From positions 1 through 5,666 of the forward strand of contig DAOVCL010000132.1 in assembly GCA_030670005.1 (NCBI GenBank): a stretch of DNA of 5,666 nt, given 5' to 3'. Positions 5,360 to 5,666 of the stretch are shown here, in pieces. Made by a program: the position numbers and the translations under genes. How positions within the stretch are numbered: position 1 is the stretch's first letter; every line of letters begins with the position of its first letter. The stretch is from Candidatus Zixiibacteriota bacterium (GTDB lineage Bacteria > SM23-81 > DAOVCL01). The notes below the pieces were generated by a model. That model was not told the origin of the DNA and ran no database searches. It saw only the letters and a program-made list of their open reading frames with translations.

Positions 5360-5666
5360 CATTTTTTGCAGGTGCCTGGCTATCTGTCTTGCCGCATCCT
5401 GGACCGACGAGGGGGTAACCCCAATGTCAAATCTGGCCCTCCGCAAAAGGAACATCAAATAGTTTAGTGAAGGAAGATCTAAGCCTATCCTCCGCAGGGT
5501 TTCCTCCTTATCCATAAAAATGGATGGGGACCCCTGAAAGCAGATCTTGCCCCGATGGAGAGCTACAACCCGGCTGGCCAGGCCGAAGACGAGATCTAAA
5601 TTATGGGAGATGAGGACCACTGTCTTACCTGAAGAGTGGAGCTCCTTTAGGATCTCGGCCACAAGG
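5354..5666 (-). CDS. ABC transporter ATP-binding protein, ECF/CbiO-like, C-terminal part (runs off the window)
   Basis: Only the last 103 or so residues are present; the frame stays open through the window edge (a Leu codon precedes the GTG at 5662), so that GTG is not a start. The segment GKTVVLISHNLDLVFGLASRVVALHRGKICFQG contains the H-loop histidine (in ISHNLD) and the usual end of an ABC nucleotide-binding domain. The Walker A, Walker B and signature motifs must lie outside. The tail after it (SIFMDKEETLRRIGLDLPSLNYLMFLLRRAR...) closely resembles the C-terminal extension of CbiO/EcfA ATPases of energy-coupling-factor importers for cobalt, nickel or vitamins; T and S components may lie upstream beyond the window. 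It would act at the cytoplasmic face of the inner membrane. Its TGA lies 50 nt before the barrel-protein start, so read-through transcription is plausible. Confidence 0.85.
   Translation of the reverse strand, partial: LVAEILKELHSSGKTVVLISHNLDLVFGLASRVVALHRGKICFQGSPSIFMDKEETLRRIGLDLPSLNYLMFLLRRARFDIGVTPSSVQDAARQIARHLQKMT

Overview
The window looks like chromosome from a little-studied Gram-negative bacterium. It encodes a secreted protein ending in the C-terminal sorting/FlgD-like domain (motif YPNPFN) typical of Bacteroidetes/FCB-type and related uncultivated phyla (KSB1, Zixibacteria, Marinimicrobia, WOR-3 and similar), and an outer-membrane beta-barrel protein with a signal peptide. Assignment to a phylum is inference; there is no rRNA or other marker in the window.

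Layout. (1) Positions 1-1008, plus strand: the 3' part of a large secreted protein. A beta-sandwich domain is followed by the C-terminal sorting domain. The frame is blocked by stops before position 37, and a likely frameshift lies near 42-50. A small GC-rich palindromic element sits in frame inside the sorting domain at about 753-816. (2) 1009-1273: non-coding, with a second perfect hairpin of similar sequence and a short ATTCGT repeat. (3) 1274-1756, plus strand: a small unrecognised membrane protein with two cysteine clusters. (4) About 1815-2308: a patch of mobile-element debris. Its core is a roughly 434-bp miniature element with 24/25-bp terminal inverted repeats, enclosing a frameshifted and internally deleted REP-associated (RAYT, IS200-like Y1) transposase. 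(5) 2309-5666, minus strand: five tightly packed genes, probably one transcription unit or two overlapping ones. In transcription order they are the C-terminal part of an ECF-type (CbiO/EcfA-like) ABC ATPase, an outer-membrane beta-barrel protein, a YigZ/IMPACT-family protein, a PfkB-family sugar/nucleoside kinase, and a PflX-like (COG1313) radical SAM protein. The last three have overlapping or near-contiguous ends, suggesting translational coupling. The miniature element ends 3 bp after the stop codon of the last gene.

No convincing new multi-gene system is visible. The most interesting signals are the palindromic element that adds 18 codons in frame to the sorting domain, its apparent relative 270 bp downstream, and the non-autonomous RAYT-derived element with long inverted repeats. 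No tRNA, rRNA, CRISPR array or riboswitch was recognised.
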